Of a DNA stretch of 64,000 nucleotides, positions 1 through 13,608 are shown piece by piece. Under the pieces are notes generated by a model. The model worked only from the letters and a program-made list of their open reading frames with translations, was not told the DNA's origin and did no database searches. A program made the position numbers and the translations under genes. Location of the stretch: NCBI RefSeq assembly GCF_040183065.1, contig NC_091119.1:209130298-209194297 (forward strand). The letters are read 5' to 3'. How positions within the stretch are numbered: position 1 is the stretch's first letter; every line of letters starts with the position of its first letter. Origin of the DNA: Periplaneta americana (lineage: Eukaryota > Arthropoda > Insecta > Blattodea > Blattidae).

Positions 1-1329
1 AACGTAAGAACTGCTTATTTCACAAAACACTCTTCGTCCTCCGACCAACAGGTAACGTGACATAAGTCACAGGCCAGTACATGGCTGATGATCAATTAAC
101 TTCTCCTTGTTTTTACTTATCTGTCATCAAGGAAAGCCGTATAGTTGACAACATTGCTGGTTGCATTCAAGGCGTCATTAATCCATGGAGACTAAACAAC
201 AAACTTTCTGCCGTTGTCACAATATGGTTATTAAATCTTCGATATCTAGGGATGTTGCGCACACATTAACCCTTTGACATCCAGGGTATATTGCGCACAG
301 CACCGTGCGACTTTATTAATTATTTTCAACTAAATGAAAGAATTTCCATGTGTCGAATACCCGTTTCAGTGCCATTTTATCCCACCCACAACTACCGCCA
401 GTCCCACTGGTCGGTCGCGCGGTCGCCCTTCGATTGTTGCGTTCCTCCGAATCTCCACATTCCTCCGTATACCCACTCTGTCACTTACGGTAGTACCGTA
501 CTTCACCGGAGGAGAGCTGTACTCGTAACCTCCGATTCCTCCGCGGGTGGTAATCGCTCCGCTGAGCAACACTAAACAAAATTAATCAGAACAATTTGGT
601 TTTACGAGCACCGGAAAAACAGTGTAAGAATGCTATAAGGAAAGTTTTAGTTTTGCCATGACTGGCAGTTGCGTCTTTCCGTCTCACAATCGTGGTGATT
701 GTCTAGCAAAATACTTGCACAGACTAGGAATCCGGTCCGATACATCGTGTGTGCTGTGCGATATTGCACACTGTGTGAAGCAAAAGGCCACCCGTATGGA
801 TTAATGGCGACTGCGCCAAAATCCTGACAGAGGAAAAAAAAGTCTGAAATGATATATGGTACAATATTACACACGAAAGCAAGAACTGACACAATTTTAA
901 AATTCTGGAAGACTATGGCTGTACCTGAATTATTTTATGAAACAGAATGTTAGACTCTGATAAAAAAGACGATTCTTACTTAGACAGACAGACAATTTAA
1001 AGTCAGTCAGCAAATATACAGTCCATAGAGAACGTCAAAATACAAATATATAATACAGTATATGTACAATTACCAGACAATTACACAAAGAGATTAAAAG
1101 TGTTAAAAGAAATGCTATAAGATCAGATTAAAATGTACAAATGTGTCATTTACATGACGTTAAAACAATAGTATCCAAAACTTAATATTACTAAACTCGT
1201 TGACACTACAGAGTGGATTTGCCATCAATGCCTTTCTCACTAACCTTCTGAAGGTAAAATGTGACTTGGAGCACCCGGAACAAAAGAACGACCATATTAG
1301 TAATGAAAACATCAGAGAAGGGTTAAACA
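1..1329. other. No gene recognised
   Basis: AT-rich DNA with a moderately CpG-rich patch at about 380-560. Short open frames here do not resemble any family and have no convincing splice context. Confidence 0.4.
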
Positions 1330-1343
1330 TCAAGAAATTATTA

Positions 1344-1598
1344 TTATTTTTAATTGGGTTATTTTACGACGCTGTATCAACATCTAGGTTATTTAGCGTC
1401 TGAATGAGATGAAGGTGATAATGCCGGTGAAATGAGCCCGGGGTTCAGCACCGAAAGTTACCCAGCATTTGCTCATATTGGGTTGAGAGAAAACCCCGGA
1501 AAAAACCTCAACCAGGTAACTTGCCCCGACCGGGATTCGAACCCGGGCCACCTGGTTTCGCGGCCAGACGCGCTGACCGTTAGTCCACAGGTGTGGAC
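1344..1598 (-). mobile_element. tRNA-headed SINE, family A, copy 1 (full length)
   Basis: The 5' head on the minus strand begins TCCACACCTGTGG, with a tRNA-like B box (GGTTCGAATCCC). The body includes a GGTAACTTTCGGTGCTG-like stretch and the tail has CCCAATTAAAAATAAT. It is flanked by a perfect 14-bp target-site duplication, TCAAGAAATTATTA, at 1,330-1,343 and 1,599-1,612. This shows retrotransposition by a LINE-encoded machinery. Confidence 0.9.
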
Positions 1599-1612
1599 TC
1601 AAGAAATTATTA

Positions 1613-4540
1613 CAAAGCTCGATAATTATATAGCCTATAGTAGCTTAAACATGCAAAAAGGATATACAAAGCGAAAGGAAGACCGTCTGTGCACTGGAAA
1701 TACTAATTGGAAAATTTCTCTTTATGAGAACATTTTATTCTTGAAGCTGATGATTACGACGAAATCAATATTCAAAACTGATGGAGATTAAAAGCCGTAC
1801 GTGACATTCCCGTACTACTTCACGAACAACGATGCATTATGATTGCTGCTCCAGGTGGTCCTATTTGGCTTTTCTGTGACGGGAAACAAATACAGATTCC
1901 GAGCTTGTCTATAGAAAATAAATGTGGACATTTCGAACAAAATCGGCCATTTCCACCGAAAGCAAAAAATGAGTTTTGTTTACGGTTTCGGTATGTTTAG
2001 ACAGGCATCTTCCTGAATATGTTACCGTTTTTATTCTAACGCGGTCATTTCCTTGAGAAACAGTGTGGTGAAATCAGTATTTTCAATCAAAACCGGATAA
2101 TTCCATATTATACTAATGCTAGTATTTTCATTGTCTTTCTTGTATCAAAAACAGATATTTCAAACATTCTGTACATTTCTGTTGCAATTCCCAATCCTTT
2201 AAAAATCGGTCATTTGCACTTCTATGTGCAAGAGTGTGCTAATTAAAATTATTGTAAAAGTGTTGTAATATATTCACTTTTCCATGCTACCTTATAATGA
2301 AATTGAAGGATATCTAGGGAGATGTATATGTTTTACTGTTATAAATGTCAAATAGCTTTTTTCCGAACAAAAGTGAATATTTCTCTCATATTTCCAAACA
2401 AAATCGAATATTTTGTCTATAAAATGCACAGGAAATAACTAAAATCATGATTATTGACACCATTCAAACATGCACGACACATAAAATAATCGCGTTCACT
2501 GTAAGGTAAAGCGAAGGCTCGATACAGTTTTTTCTGCTTTCTGAAAAATATACTATTTTGGAAAGTACCGCTTTTGTTCACAAATGTTCATATAGAGTCT
2601 TTACTTCTGAAGTGGCTGAGATTAGGTTAGTTTTGTAGAGTAATTCGATATAGTAACTTTAAGTTCTAAAATTTTCCTTTAGAAAAGTTTTCAATTGGAG
2701 ACACAGTTTTAGATAATTATATGCTAGGCCAGAGCGGTCTTTCTCCTGCACGACATGCTCTTATGTGGGATATGAAGTACGTAACGAAATGATCGTTTAA
2801 GTAGATTTCAATAAATCGTATAGGCCTATTTATTTTTATATTAAAAAAAAGAAAGAACGTTTTTGTATGTCATGTTCATCATTCCCGAATTAACTTACTT
2901 ATAGATACTGGATATAAACAAAATCTATCCAATTACTGTATGTCTGTATAAATCAGTATGTCAAAAATCGCTTTTACACTGTAAGAATGCAAGAAACATG
3001 TAGATCTATCTGTGTGAAATTTTCGACATTGATTTTTACAGCATTACAATGTCGGCCTATACTAATTAATGTGATGAGAAAGTAGCCTATTTCTCTTTTC
3101 CGCTACGTTACCGAGGTCCAGAACGATGGCACGTTTCAACTGGAGAGTAAGTTCATCATCCAAGCGTCCAAATATATCCTCTCTTTGGCTACTGTCTGCG
3201 AACGTTTCTATGGAATTCTCGAATACATAACGAAAATAGGTACAGTAATATAGAGATCTTAAGAATGATGCGCTCCAAGTGTGGTTTGTGGTACGTGATT
3301 TTGTTTGCTGGATAGTATTCTGGAAAGGATGGATACGCAACCTTGCAATTTGTATTAAGATCAGAGCGCAGTTTTATTGAAACTTAGGCTAAATAATAAA
3401 ATAATAGGCCTGCAACTATTTGTTCAAAACCGTTATACTTGATTTATACTTCCGTAAAAGTAGTGACCAATAAAATATTATCGGCCCATGTTAAAAAAAA
3501 AAAAAAAACAAAGGTATGCGTAAATGCAGACAATCGTTGTGTGTAACAGCAGCAGTGACACGATTTCTATGACGAGTATCTTTTTAAAATAGAGGCTGCG
3601 TAAACGTAACTTCTGCTGAGTCACCGCGTATGATTTACCCATCTACAGTACAGCCTAGAATCTAACACGCCGGTAAGCATAATATATACAGAGATGTCTC
3701 TGATGAAGCAATCTCTCTGTACGTTGTTCTGTTGACATTCTAATGAGATCGCTTCATGTTTTCGATTGATAATAATTCTTTAAAAATTCTTTCGGCGGTT
3801 TGAGGTAGGCCTACAGTTTACTTTGCTCTAAAGCAGGTACGTAGCCTATGTCTGGTACCACACGCTTGTTCCATTTTACTTAGTTAGGATGGTATTTTAT
3901 GCAGCAGTATATTGCTATTCCACGTCGATTTTAGAATTACAGGTGCGGGCACCACGTGCTTCTTATTTTAGCGCCTATTTTAAGACGAGCGTCGTGACAG
4001 GAATAGCAACACGGGGACCGAGTCAGAAGCAACTGTTCACTCAATAACAGCAGTGCACGTGTTTGCACACATTATGCCTGCGTAACATTTTCATTCTTGA
4101 GAAATTTTAAGGAAGAATTTAATTTAAAGAAAGACAGAATCAGGGAAAATTTATTTGTTGCTCTGGTCTACAACTTCTCATGAACACAGAGGGATCTCCT
4201 CGGCTCAAATTTCGTGTAGACCAGAACTCTTTCGGTACCAGGAATAAACGACGACTCGCTAGTGGGCGAAATGAAAATCGCTTTGTCACGTGACCAAGAT
4301 GATCTAAATATCGTCCCTTGTGCTATGCGCTACCTTGAGAGAGCTCAGATCTCCACAGCAACGGCCTGTGTCAGGTGAGCAGCGCCAGCATCTCACTTCA
4401 CTCACACTCACTGGCTATGACGACACTAACTTCTTTCATTCGAAGATCAAATTAATCTTCCGTCTGTCAAATTCAACACCATTCCGTGAGATAATTCACT
4501 GTTAACGTTGATTCACTTCGAGATGTATAAGACTAGCCTG
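1613..4540. other. No gene recognised
   Basis: AT-rich, with a run of A at about 3,492-3,508. A 92-residue minus-strand frame at 3,062-3,340 has no recognisable motif and ordinary intergenic composition. Confidence 0.4.
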
Positions 4541-4544
4541 GCGT

Positions 4545-4690
4545 TGTTTTCTCCGCTCGCTGGAGCAGCCGATACTCACTACAGGGCGCACCGCGTAATG
4601 ATCGCTGCACGGTCGACGGGCGTCTGAGGAGGAGACGCCTCGGCCCCAGCGTCACGACGCATGCGCACAGAACTGTGATCAGATTACTAC
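4545..4690. promoter_or_regulatory. CpG-rich promoter-like patch
   Basis: A short CpG-dense stretch in AT-rich DNA, with GACGCATGCGCAC at 4,656-4,668, close to the NRF-1 consensus. Read on the minus strand it also holds a GTGAGT donor-like site near 4,578, so it could be a first noncoding exon leaving to the left. Direction and gene are unknown. Confidence 0.3.
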
Positions 4691-4964
4691 AAGTAGAAAT
4701 AAGCGGTACTAAGGGAAAAATAATAAGGAGAAATAAATTCCTTTCTGCAGAAGTGAAGATTAAATTTCACTGAAATCAATGACAACATATGGAGGCGATT
4801 CCGGAGCAGAACAAAATAGAAGCAGTGACCAAGGCGTGAACTGTAGCTATACAAGAGGTTACTTCTAAGGAATGCAGTTCAGCGGCATAGGTAGGCTACA
4901 TTGCAACACTCCTGTCAGATTATCGTATTCTACATACACACAGTGACAAAACATAACATACCTA

Positions 4965-5210
4965 GTCCACACCTGTGGAGTAACGGTCAGAGCGTCTGGC
5001 CGTGAAACCGGTAGCCCGGGTTCGAATCCCGGTTGGGGTAAGTTACCTGGTTGAGGTGTTTTCCGGGGATTTCCCTGAACCCAATAAGAGCAAATGCTGG
5101 GTAACTTTCGGTGCTGGACCCCGGACTCATTTCACCTTCATTTTATTCAGAAGCTAAATAACCTAGATGTTGATACAGCGTCATAAAATAACCCAATAAA
5201 ATAAAAAAAA
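4965..5210 (+). mobile_element. tRNA-headed SINE, family A, copy 2
   Basis: Same family as copy 1 in plus orientation: head TCCACACCTGTGGAG, B box GGTTCGAATCCC, tail AACCCAATAAAATAAAA. A perfect 12-bp duplication, ATAACATACCTA, flanks it at 4,953-4,964 and 5,211-5,222. A short internal part (the GCCGGCATTATCA-type stretch) is missing compared with other copies. Confidence 0.9.
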
Positions 5211-5222
5211 ATAACATACCTA

Positions 5223-5783
5223 TTTCTTCGCAAAGCCGTTACTTTTCGGACTATTCATAGATACAGTACAATAATTATTGTGATCGTGATTTATTAAGAC
5301 TGGGGAGAGACAAGCTAACATCGGCGATGACTTGGGAGCTCGTGGATTGTTGGAAGAAACCCAGTAATGGAGTACTTATATTTTGTGTACCTGGGTTTGC
5401 AGTAAAAGATCTTAGGCAGAACACTGAACAACAGTATTGTCATGGTCCGCTCCTGCTTAGAACAGAGCATCTGTTTTGTACCCGTGTGTACCGCTTGAGC
5501 TGTACGTAAACTCCCTCCTACCCATCTAGCAAAGTTGCAAAACGTCTATTACTGTAAACTTTAATAATTAATTAAATATTGCAATTAGAAAAAAATTGTA
5601 AGGACATTTTTTTTCTTCTTTATGACATGAATAATCATCAGTTAAAATAATGACACTTATACGCCTCACACCCTGTATAAGAGAACAAGTCAGGACAAGG
5701 CGGAACTCTCCGCAATGGCACCAGAACACAAAAACACTGGTAAGTGCATGCAATTAAACGGAAAATGCATAAAGTTTCATCTT
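5223..5783. other. No gene recognised
   Basis: No motif, splice pattern or repeat recognised. Confidence 0.35.
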
Positions 5784-6091
5784 CCCGCGCCGTGACGTCG
5801 TGGTCGAAGGCATCCTGCATAGGATTCGTTCGTGTCCTCATGGGGGAAGACATTTTCTCATAAAATTTCGACCAGCGTATTGGACCGGTGCCCACCAGCA
5901 TCGCGATGCACTTGGGGAGCTACAAGTAGCGAAATCCGGTGATGAAAGCCGCTATAACGGCTGGGGGGATGATCGTGCTAACCACACGGTACTTCCATTC
6001 TGGTTGGATGATCGTCCACCTCTGCTTCGGCAGAGGTGGACGTGAGGCCAGCAGTCAGCTGGGTCCTTAAAGGGCTTTAGCATCACGGATA
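5784..6091 (+). mobile_element. tRNA-headed SINE-like repeat, family B, copy 1
   Basis: Shares its whole length with the repeats at 39,997-40,329 and 48,978-49,322. Landmarks: CCGCGCCGTG head, TCCTCATGGGGGAAGA, GGACCGGTGCCCACC, CACTTGGGGAGCTAC, CCACCTCTGCTTCGGC, and an end near CATCACGGAT. Diverged from the other copies and with a degraded tRNA-like head. Target duplication not seen. Confidence 0.75.
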
Positions 6092-6918
6092 AAATTATTA
6101 AATAAAATAATGTAGGCCTACATAAAATCCACGGCATGCCTAACAGAAGTTTAGTGCACGAGAGCTCATTTCTATGATTCGGGAAATGTTGATTCATCAA
6201 GCAAAGGAAAACTTTAATGCTAGTTAGATGTCTTGAGTTTCTGCAGGTTCTTGCTGCCGATACCAGATACGTCTGGGCTCGACCGGAACCGCTTAATTGA
6301 CGGCAGGAAAACAGCGCATATGATATTTCTGGGAACGCGCGTCTTCCATCATCAATTGCTATTTTGACCCAATTAAATAATGTTCGTCAATTAAAGCCGC
6401 GTCTTGTGTCGTCCAACCTCTACGACGGTTGAAGTTGGCTGTTTCAAACTAGGCTTACATATCCACTTGTAGTTTGTGACTCCATTTCTTGGGTATGAAA
6501 CTGTTTCAGAAAATACGTAATAATGTATTGCAGTACCAGCAACACTCCGATGAAATATAAAATTCTGAATTTAACACGTGAATCTATTAGTTTATTTTAA
6601 TTTTATGGAAATACTAGCTGAAAGCACCCAGCGTTGTCCGGGTTGTTCTCTCTCTCTCTTTTTTTTTACACTTTTCGGAAATCTCTGAAACTCAACTATA
6701 GACAACCAAAACGAATTGTCTTTACTAAGATTTCCTTGTCCATAAAGATGAATCTTTACATAGGGTCACTTAGGCCTACATGAATTCATGAACTTCTTAA
6801 CCAAAGGGATTAACTCAACTTAAAACAACTGTAGATCAAACAACGAAAGAAAACATTTCACCACGTACCTTATATTCAATTTTTTTTTTAATTTGTATGT
6901 GTGTCTATGTACATACGA

Positions 6919-6920
<2 letters not shown>
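6092..6920. other. No gene recognised
   Basis: AT-rich with short pyrimidine and T runs near 6,648-6,667 and 6,880. No coding signal. Confidence 0.35.

Positions 6921-6982
<62 letters not shown>
6921..6982. repeat. (AT)n microsatellite
   Basis: About 31 uninterrupted TA/AT dinucleotides. It abuts the 3' end of a LINE fragment and may have grown from that element's tail. Confidence 0.95.
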
Positions 6983-6983
<1 letters not shown>

Positions 6984-6984
<1 letters not shown>

Positions 6985-7074
6985 TGGCTTTTAAGGAACC
7001 CGGAGGTTCACTGCCGCCCTCGCATACGCCCGCCATTGGTCCCTATCCTGAGCAAGATTAATCCAGTCTCAGTG
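6984..7074 (-). mobile_element. LINE 3' terminal fragment
   Basis: On the minus strand this codes for the last about 30 residues of the same LINE family found at 52,553-53,806: motifs WINLAQDRD and YARAAVN-like, then the family end. Only the extreme 3' end is present, as expected for a heavily 5'-truncated insertion, with the (AT)n run on its 3' side. Confidence 0.75.
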
Positions 7075-8685
7075 AACCCCTAACTTTCTTTTTTAAAAAT
7101 CATATTCTCTTTCACTCGTAAAAACCGAAAATATATGTTTTAGCGTTAATCTGCATATCAAAATTTGGTCGAGTTATGCTTAAAGCGACGCACAAGTTAC
7201 AAATAGGATTGGACTGGTTTCTGGGAGTTATACAACGTTCTTGTAGCGACAGAGTGAGACAGGAGTGAAAGTAGGCAGCTGGAGAACATTATTATAGATA
7301 ATGCGAATTATCATTCACACGAAACTGAGAAGACGCCCTCATCCAATTGGGGTAAATCTGAAAAGAGGTAAGATTTTCATTGCAAAAAGAACAATGGACA
7401 GAGTAACGGGTTCGTAATTAGCGTAATAATGAAAGCGCTTCTTCAGACGATAATGATGATTACGTCACATGGTATTGGATAACCAGGAGTTAGTTACCTT
7501 AAACTATGAGTAAATAGTATTTTTTCATGTTTGTTTTTGTTAATTAAACACAAATGTGTAGCATACTCCGCATCATCTATAGCGCCACACAGTGGAAAAT
7601 ATTGGGTGGGCTCAAACACTTGATTTATAAGTTAGCCTAAATGAATCTTATTACTGGGTGGGCTCGGGCCCATATAAGTTGGCGCCACTGGTGTCACATA
7701 CAATACCTGTTTGTGAAACGTTCTATAGCGAAAGCGACCTATTAGTGTTTCAAAATATTGGCGGGAAGGCTGCCTTAACAAAATAATAGATACTAGAATA
7801 TGATCTCAGGACAGATTTCAGTTGACGTGCAATTCATTCAGGTGGAGGCGAAAGTGATGAGACGTGGAAGCTCTACCCAGGTGGAGGCAACAGGAAACAG
7901 CGGCCGACAGCGTGGGACGGGTCGCCGCGTTTTGTATGTAATTACCTCAAATTGTTGTATTTACATGCCCACGTCATCCACCCGCCAGAAGGGCAATCTT
8001 CTGCTTGACCTCTGCAGCTTTATTACATTCGCGTGTCTGTTGTCGCCACAGCTGCCGGCCGCTGAATTTGTACAAGTGACGATGGAACAAGTTTTCTCGG
8101 GATACTTATTATAAGCATCACACCAAATGATCCTTCGGCTATGAACCTATAATGGTATGATTTCCGTAAAATAAACTAAATATAGAAAACATCCCTTCTT
8201 TGCGAGTAAAAGTAGCCCGGGTTTGATATGCAGTTAGCTCTATGTAGGGTGCCCGGTTTTATGAATCCATTTCCGGCCGACAGGAAACCTTTTCCCGGGG
8301 AAATTGCGTTCGAAATGTTCATAATTAGCAATGCTGTAGTGAAATTCACTGTCCATTAATAACTTTAAAGTGAGCGTCTGTGATAGTGTTGATGTTTCAG
8401 CGCGCTTCTCTTTTCACCAATCAGACACTAGTCTCTCACATTACGCCAACAATGAAAGATGACGTAAATAGAAAATTAGAACAGATAATTTTGATTTGAT
8501 GATAATATATTTCAGAAATATGACTTCAACCATTTTCAATTAACTTTTGTCATTAATACATTTTTGTAGCAGTACTTTAACGAAACCTGAATGCGTAACA
8601 ATGGAACAATTTCAAATTTAAAGCTCAATATTCACTTCCTTGATCCTTCAAAGTCAGTTCTTACAGCTTTACAGTGCAGTGCAGT
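7075..8685. other. No gene recognised; one GC-richer patch
   Basis: A 104-residue plus-strand frame at 7,800-8,114 lies in a GC-richer patch (7,830-8,070) but matches no family I know. It could be an old exon or repeat. The rest is AT-rich. Confidence 0.3.
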
Positions 8686-8689
8686 CTGT

Positions 8690-10710
8690 TATGCGAAGTG
8701 CGGGAATTTGTGCGAATTTTCTTTTAGTATTGTGTTGTGTTTAATATGAATCCGGCAAAAAGATACTTTAGTTCTTTTCATGATGAATGATAAGTACAAG
8801 GACTGGCTAGAAAAAGGAGAGGATGAACTTTCTTGCAGGCGTAAAGTGTGCAATGTTTCATTTACAGTAAAGTAAGATGGCGTTAAAGCTGTTAATAAGC
8901 ATTTGAAATCAGAGAGGCACAAGAACATTACAGAGTACAAAGTAGGAATAATTATATTCTGAAATTTATGCCCCCACGATATTCAGTTGAACATGATAAA
9001 GTTACAGCAAATGGGTTGACTTTAACATTTCATGGTGTAAAACATCACCACGCCTACAGTTCACAAGATTGTGGGAATAAACTTTACTCTTGTGTTTTCA
9101 AATAAGTAGTGAAAACAAAAGTTGTGCGCGAACCAAAAGTGAAGCCCTAGTTACAACCTTCTTTTACCATCCTCACAGGAAAGGCTTCTGAACGACTTAA
9201 AAAATACCCCATGCTCAGTTGGTTCAGATGCGTCAAATAAAGGCAACAAGAAGCATTTCCCATTAGTGGTGACACATTCTTCTGTAAAACATGGAAAACG
9301 TAGCGATATTCTAGACTTCTATGAAGACAGTAATGAGGACATTTCAAATAAAATTATATCAATTGTTGCAGAAAATGGACTTTCTTTAAGTAACATTATA
9401 GCTTATTCGGTTGACAATGCGTCTGTTAACTACGATAAATACAATTCAGTGTTCATGAGAATGAAAGACAAAAATCCTGATAAAGTAAAGGCTAATTGAA
9501 GTTGCCACGTACTGCATAATTGTGCCCAATTTGGTTTTAAATTCCTTAAGTATGAAGTTGAGGCATTAGTCTTGAAAATATATTCCGACTTCTCGTCGTC
9601 ATGAGAAAGTGGAGGAACTTGGGTCGTTCTGTGAATTTGCTCAACAGGACTATTTTCAGATTTTGCGTCATATTCCAGTTCGATGGTTGTCTCTTCAATT
9701 AGCTGTTAAATGTGAAGCGCTTTGAAGATGTATTATTTGGCAGAAGGTGAAGAAGAAACGCATTCTTTAATTTGGAAATTCGTATGTTCCCAAGAAGATG
9801 AAGTAAATGAACATTCATTGTCAGTGGCAGAATGTTTTCTGTTAATTGTACGCTTACAATTTTCTGTAAGGCGATTAAAATATTAGAATGTGAAAATACG
9901 CTTTCAACCGAGGTGCACAAAATCATGTTGGGAGTAAAGACTCCAATAGAAATTCGTAAAAAGGACTCTTTTTTCGATTTTGAAGTGAATAGCCTATGTC
10001 GCTTGAAAATCTCACGGAGGTCGAGAAACGAACTGTAATAAAAGAGTTCACCACTGTGTATGACAGATTGTTGCAATATCTAGTCAAGTGTATGATTTGA
10101 ATGACAATAACATATTTTCAGTTATATCTGTTCTTGATCTATCTAGCCCATAGATGTCCAAATATAACTCGTACGAGGTAACCCCTGGCGTAAGCAACCC
10201 GCAGCGCATATTCTTTAAGGTCGTTTTGCCTATTTTATATGGAAAGTTACTGACCTTAGCAGAGCATGCTTGACGTGCAATATCTCCTGGTTCTACAGAC
10301 GTTTGGACACCATGATCTAGCCCATCACTGTTCTCATTTAATGACTTAATTCGCGTAGCAAAGAAATTGCAAATTACTTTCGAGTTCGATGGAAATGAAC
10401 TCTACAATGAGTGATCAATTTTAAACGAAGTGATAACAACACTGATGCAAGACAAAGATAAAAATCAGTGTTGCAAACTTTGGGTATCTTTTTTCGAAAA
10501 AGCTACGATCCCTAATAATGTTAATAATAATGCAACATGTGCTAGCAATTCCAGTAAGTAACGCGCACGTGGAAAGGGTGTTAATATCTTAATGGTTTGT
10601 GAACAAATGACAGGAAAAAAAATGTCAACAGAACTAGTGAAAGCGGAAATTAGTATTAAAATGAACTTGGAAAAAAGAGACTTCTAGAGTCTGCAAGGAG
10701 CCCCAAGAAA
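8690..10710 (+). pseudogene. hAT-type transposase pseudogene (ZBED/SCAND3-like)
   Basis: Several frames carry pieces in order. A BED-finger-like segment (near 8,740-8,935) has CRRKVCNVSF and ends HLKSERHKN. The RNase-H-like core follows: VGSDASNKGNKKHFP at 9,215-9,260, FYEDSNEDISNKI and YSVDNASVNY at 9,310-9,435 (open frame 9,266-9,499), then CHVLHNCAQFG. The end near 10,545-10,590 reads SNAHVERV, the hATC dimerisation motif. Many stops and frameshifts separate these pieces, so it is dead. The order and motifs are those known for hAT transposases and their ZBED relatives. Terminal inverted repeats were not identified. Confidence 0.8.
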
Positions 10711-13290
10711 TATAAATTTTAAGGTAGGCCTACGTCTATTACAGCAAAGATTTAATTATTACTGAATTTTTAACAATTTTACAACTTTTTTATGTGAGGC
10801 TCTCATAAAATTAACTAACATGCATTTAAGACAGCATATTTTTCAATGCCATGTCTAAAAATTTCACCATGATTGGATTTTATTGGACGGAGAAATAAAT
10901 GCCTAAAGTCTGCAAATCTGGCATTAAAATTAAGAAAAGATTATGTAAAATTAAGTAAAGTTGAAAACGTATTTTTTTTTCACGATTTCAAATATTAATT
11001 TATCCGTCAAATCAAATCCGATATTGTTGAATTTTTAACCGATCCTTTAACTTGCAACACAAAATGAAATAGGTCTATAACAATAATTAATTATAATGGG
11101 TATAACAATAATAATACGCCCAATAATAGTAATAATAATATAGACATCGTAAATCTTCGGGTTTGGCGATAGTTCAACCTGGCAACCCTATCTCTATGGG
11201 CTACTTTGATGCCAACATTTGTTTTTAAAAATATTTATACTCAAAAGAGGACAAAATAATTGCTTATATTAGATTTATTTGGAATTATCTGAACTTTATT
11301 AACAATGCAATACAGTTAACGTCATTGAATGTGTATAGGAAGAAAAGCTAACGAAACGAGTATATCAGTAGAATGAATAGAAGCAGGAATGAAAGAACTG
11401 CAAGGTTTAATTTATAAAAAAAATCATTTATAATAGCCTACCGAAAGACATAGGCCCTATAGTCGCATTCATAATAGACCTCTTGTTGCATACACCCCAT
11501 ACTCACAACTTGCAGGTCACGCAGCGAATTCATTCCTTGCCAATATTGTGGATAAATATCATCTCTGGAAGCAAAATTATTTTCCCATTGGGGAACATTT
11601 CTACCTTTGCTTGCTCACATAACTTTTATGTCATGGGGTGTCTGCAATCTGCAACGGTTCCCCATGTATCAATAACCCAATGTTAAAACGGTGGGATAAC
11701 CTGGATGATCACATCGTATTTTGTACATAAGGGTAGTTCTACTTCCGCCGCCTTCTTTACTGACATCTGGTTATTTTCTACAACATTGAAAGCTTCATCG
11801 AGATTTTCCCTAACATATGTAGGTTTTATATCCAGACTTACTTATAATATCGAACCAATGTAATTTAGGAAGGTGTTTGTTATTTTCTTTATTCGTGTAA
11901 CTCGAACTAAAACTGGCATGTCAACATAATTGGGAACTCAGTAGTCTATCAAAGCATGCCGACTGGCGTTATAATAATATACGCGTAGCGAATAAGTTGA
12001 TAGCTAACCGCATTAACCGATATATATATATATATTTGTTATTAACCCTTGTAATCATATTATTGATTTTCATCAAAACGTATCATTCGCCTGAAAGGAA
12101 TTTGAGTCATATGCCAATCTTAACGTTAAGATTGTTAAAAATATCGTAATCAATCTTCAAGCACTGGTTCTTCGGCTGACGAGTTATTAAGATTATGAAC
12201 CAGCGTTACAGTCGAACCTGCTGCTCAGCTGCGGCGTGGGTTGCATCCTGCTGCCAATTAGCACCAATTGCAACTTAGCGAAGGGTTCGTTCGTGCATTC
12301 ATATTGCGCCTGTTTTTTATACCTGACAGTTGAACAACAAGCCCGTTTTTACGCCTCGGATCCTTGCTTTGATGACGATCCAAATTCGACATACAGTCTG
12401 GATGGCAGGTGGACCATCGTGCAGATGATAGATGGAGTGGGGTGATAGGGAAACGGAAGTAACCCGAGAAAACATCTGCTTTATCTACCACAAATTCCAT
12501 CACAACTTGGCCGAGATGGAGAACCCGGATCACCTGGGTGGACCACATTCACATTGCATCAACGCCAACGTGAAAGTGATAAGTACATACGTCTGCTTAC
12601 ACGATCTGTGAAGAGACGGGAGGTTAAAAAAGTCAATCTAACATCCAAACTTCATGTATTTGCAACAATATATAACATTAACATAAAATAATTTTCTTAT
12701 ATTAATCTTAATAAATCAACAATTCTCTATTTACATTATCTCAAAAGTCTGCAGTATAATTAAAGAGTCAAATACAGCAATTTTACTGTGCACAGATTTT
12801 CTTATTTACATTATTTATAATTATTGTGCATAGTGAGTGTGATGCAGTCAGTTCTACCGGAACTCCTCTCCTAGACGGAGAAATTTTAAATAAGTATAAA
12901 TATTGTTTAAATGTATTATTACTCCCCTACTACATCGGCTTCCTTCACATAAACACATTTATTCAATCTCAAGTCTCATTCCTTATCATATTTACATGTT
13001 CTTTATTCCAATTACAGTACTTGTGTAACTGTGACATTCTTATCGGCGTATAAAAATAAATACATGCTTATAAAAGTGTGGCTGAGCCAAGTGATCATGA
13101 TCACACTCCGACTGTGGACGGTGCAGTTCAATATTTCAGTAGGGAATAGACCGCGTCCTCATTACAAATTACGGCCTCTGCTCCTGCTATTTCTTGTTCA
13201 GTGCAGGAAATGAAATGAAACAGATTCGAGGTTCCTGGTAGAAAACTAGCAAACCATCTTCCTGCCTTCTTTACAAACAATCGGCAGATC
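10711..13290. other. No gene recognised
   Basis: Mostly AT-rich. A GC-richer patch at about 12,210-12,570 is open in both strands for 70-96 residues but shows no known domain; it may be part of an unclassified repeat. A short (AT)n run lies at 12,021-12,034. Confidence 0.35.
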
Positions 13291-13292
13291 TG

Positions 13293-13298
13293 TTTATT
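13293..13298 (-). terminator. Possible polyadenylation signal of the lipocalin gene
   Basis: AATAAA on the minus strand, 311 bases past the stop codon. It is the first canonical hexamer I found downstream. No transcript evidence is available. Confidence 0.35.
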
Positions 13299-13608
13299 TA
13301 CCAAATGTGAAACTGCCTTCTTATGCGTACTACTAAATGATTTAAATTCCCATTGAGGTCCTCGCTATTAAAGGAGAAACGTTTGTACAGTGCGATGTGA
13401 ACATGAACGTCATCAATCTAGTCAGAAAGTAAGCTTCTCTATTTGATTTGAATGACAGTGATCTCGATACCGGATATGTCAACTCTAAAATATTTAGCAG
13501 TTTGTAACGATGGTTTTGCATCTTTATCCTGGAGCGAAATAGACCAAATATGCTCTTCATTGCAACACAGGGAATGTTACTTTCTGACTGGCCAGACTTA
13601 AGTACGCC

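Noticed and set aside
4970-5040. Possible functional tRNA genes at SINE heads and other tRNA-like sites
   Set aside because: A and B boxes are present but acceptor and anticodon stems do not pair as in a tRNA gene, and the sequence continues into SINE bodies with tails and target duplications.
6901-7083. Frame with (YI)n repeats
   Set aside because: Reads through the (AT)n microsatellite and an antisense LINE end.
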